Below, one piece after another: positions 15,327-16,777 of a stretch of DNA of 16,777 nt (position 1 is its first letter; each line of letters opens with the position of its first letter). This DNA is from Candidatus Heimdallarchaeota archaeon. GTDB taxonomy: Archaea; Asgardarchaeota; Heimdallarchaeia; Hodarchaeales; LC-3. Position numbers and translations under genes: made by a program. Under the pieces are notes generated by a model, which saw only the letters and a program-made list of their open reading frames with translations, made no database searches and had not been told where the DNA came from. Location: the NCBI GenBank assembly GCA_027364495.1, contig DAHXPE010000170.1, positions 1 to 16,777 of the forward strand, in the 5' to 3' direction.

Positions 15327-16379
15327 TCATTTCCCATAATTTGCATCAACGACGCAAAAATGTTTACCGGGCAATCGGTGCTCAGCACAATAAATTTTAC
15401 CACATGTGGTACATTTGAAAGGGAGAAGATCCCTTTTACCACATTCAGCACAAGGGGTATTCATTGGAGCATTAGAAGAATGATAAGCTGCTGGGCTTCG
15501 AGTGGTTTGAATTGGTGGTGATTGATAATAATGATAATCACGGTAATCACCTTGGATTATGGGCTGCCTGCCGGGATCCCAGTTCGGATCCGCTAATTTT
15601 TTCAAAAAAAATATTCCGATAGCAAAAACAACAACACCTAAAATGAATGGATAAAAAGTACCAACAAAAGGATTTTGATTATTCAAAATAGTTCCAATTA
15701 AGAAGACCTGATTAAATAGAAAATAAGATCCATAAGTTTCAAGAGCAAGTAAACCAGAAATAATTAGAAGGGCCCAAAAAACACGATCATTCCAGTATTT
15801 GACTTTCCAACCATCTAAAGGACCAAACGGTAACATATTGAATAATCCTAAAAAAAAGCTAAAACCGGTAGCATAGAAAAAGCTATTGAGTAGTAAGGAT
15901 AATAAGGATGGATCAATTGAAGTAAATTGATAAATTATATTTAAAATACCCGTAATAATCAAAAATAATCCCCCAAGCATAATATTAACCGCGGGACCAT
16001 AACCAGCAACCTTACCCATAGCTGGAATCTCAGAATAATCATTAGCTCTAATTTGAACCGCTCCTGGGGCAATAAATTTAATTGGAAGAATAATGGAGAT
16101 AGCAGTAATAAGAACACCGCGTTGATCTAAACGAAATTCTGCCCAAAGGTTAAATTTCTGAGCATTAATTTTATGACCTATTTCATGTAAGAAAAAGAGT
16201 GGTGCAGTTAAGATTATTAACAAAACAATTTCAAGTATTGTTGAAGGGTTAGATAAACTAGAGAAGTCGTAAATAAGAAATGAAACCATAACAGCGGTAA
16301 ACAATAATGTACCTAGGAGTAAATGTTCAATTTCAATTTGACTAAATCTATATTTGCGTAAAAAGGTTTCTAATACCAA
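15327..16379 (-). CDS. M50 site-2 protease with C-terminal AN1-type zinc finger
   Basis: This 350-residue membrane protein has at least six hydrophobic segments. The zinc protease core shows HEIGH (65-69) in a membrane helix, 'GYGPAVN' (126-132), and the second motif 'NMLPFGPLDG' (181-190, D189 as third ligand). Such enzymes cut substrates within the membrane in regulated proteolysis. After the last helix, a Pro/Gln/Tyr-rich linker (about 265-308, with 'YRDYHYYQSPP') leads to a complete AN1 finger: C310, C313, C323, C326, C331, H334, H340, C342, with the characteristic 'YCAEHRLPGKHFC'. In eukaryotes AN1 fingers occur in stress proteins acting with ubiquitin, Cdc48 or the proteasome; some archaeal membrane proteases also carry them. 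The start is TTG at 16379, with AAGGA about eleven bases upstream. The gene is divergent from nothing visible and adjoins a gene remnant. Confidence 0.9.
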   Translation of the reverse strand: MVLETFLRKYRFSQIEIEHLLLGTLLFTAVMVSFLIYDFSSLSNPSTILEIVLLIILTAPLFFLHEIGHKINAQKFNLWAEFRLDQRGVLITAISIILPIKFIAPGAVQIRANDYSEIPAMGKVAGYGPAVNIMLGGLFLIITGILNIIYQFTSIDPSLLSLLLNSFFYATGFSFFLGLFNMLPFGPLDGWKVKYWNDRVFWALLIISGLLALETYGSYFLFNQVFLIGTILNNQNPFVGTFYPFILGVVVFAIGIFFLKKLADPNWDPGRQPIIQGDYRDYHYYQSPPIQTTRSPAAYHSSNAPMNTPCAECGKRDLLPFKCTTCGKIYCAEHRLPGKHFCVVDANYGK

Positions 16380-16399
16380 AATTCAGTCATTCCTTTTGA

Positions 16400-16777
16400 T
16401 TAAAAAGCCTTGAATCGCAATTGAATAATCTTTTCATAATTCCAAAATAATTTTTGGTCTTGACTTGACCTCTTAGTGATGGAGTTTAGAAGCATTTCAT
16501 CATCACTCATTTTTTTTTTCATTGAATCAATATCATAATCACTAATTCTGCATCCTTTTTTAATGATTTTTCTATAGGGTCAAAAATCCGTTGGCTAAAA
16601 GTATTTCATTAGTAATACAGTTCCTTTTATTTTGTTTCATTGATGATACAGCCTCAGTGGAGATTATTGACACCATTTTTGAAAAATCTTCGAATTCTGT
16701 ACTACTTCGATGCATTTGTAAAATCAATACAACCTTGAATTAATTTATAATCTTCAATAGCTGAACGTACCTCATCT
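16400..16777 (-). pseudogene. Frameshifted remnant of a protein gene, family unknown
   Basis: No intact gene fits these 378 bases, yet the minus strand reads as protein in successive frames. From the window edge: 'DEVRSAIEDYKLIQGC' and on to a stop near 16702-16704. In a second frame, 'HRSSTEFEDFSKMVSIIS' through 'NEILLANG' to a stop near 16572-16574. Back in the first frame, 'FSQRIFDPIEKSLKK'. In the third frame, 'GCRISDYDIDSMKKKMSDDE' through 'YEKIIQLRFKAF' to a TAA at 16400-16402. Three frame changes are needed, at about 16708-16720, 16580-16600 and the A-tract at 16555-16561. The start lies outside the window. I do not recognise the family. Decay is the simplest reading; local sequence error is the alternative. 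Confidence 0.5.

Overview
The window is AT-rich, densely packed, and has no RNA genes, insertion sequences or CRISPR arrays that I can see. It most resembles an archaeal chromosome, and I infer an Asgard-type archaeon. The reasons are an AN1-type zinc finger (a fold best known from eukaryotic stress and ubiquitin-linked proteins) fused to a site-2 protease, an RNase II/R-family exonuclease, a protein with longin-like architecture, TATA-like A/T boxes close upstream of several genes, and frequent TTG starts with GTGA(T)-type ribosome binding sites. This lineage call is inference; no single marker gene here proves it.

Layout. 1-504 (+): 3' end of a HAD-superfamily hydrolase. 532-3396 (-): a double zinc-ribbon protein, methionyl-tRNA synthetase with a fused EMAP-II-like tRNA-binding domain, and a two-helix membrane peptide. 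3593-7829 (+): a CPBP/CAAX-type intramembrane protease with a repetitive Q/N/P/Y tail and C-terminal zinc ribbon, then a large RNB-domain exoribonuclease with an unusual active-site substitution and a charged insert. 8024-8521 (-): hotdog acyl-CoA thioesterase. 8649-9653 (+): a putative tandem longin-like protein. 14676-9679 (-): a five-gene same-strand block made of an M24 metallopeptidase (interrupted by a one-base frameshift), a COG3375-like GNAT, an N-succinylamino-acid racemase/o-succinylbenzoate synthase, a second GNAT protein and a nucleotidyltransferase-fold protein. 14790-15275 (+): a membrane-anchored LEA/WHy-like protein. 16379-15327 (-): M50 site-2 protease with a C-terminal AN1 zinc finger. 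16400-16777 (-): remnant of a protein gene broken into three reading frames.

How the genes work together. Two themes stand out. First, two unrelated intramembrane proteases (glutamic CPBP and zinc M50) share one design: membrane protease, low-complexity Pro/Gln/Tyr linker, then a small Cys-rich zinc module at the C-terminus. Second, the M24-GNAT-racemase block resembles the bacterial pathway that converts D-amino acids to L-amino acids through N-succinyl intermediates. All racemase catalytic residues are present, no menaquinone genes lie nearby, and an M24 peptidase occupies the place where a deacylase would be expected. The other genes are housekeeping (tRNA charging, RNA decay, acyl-CoA turnover) and do not clearly belong to one pathway.
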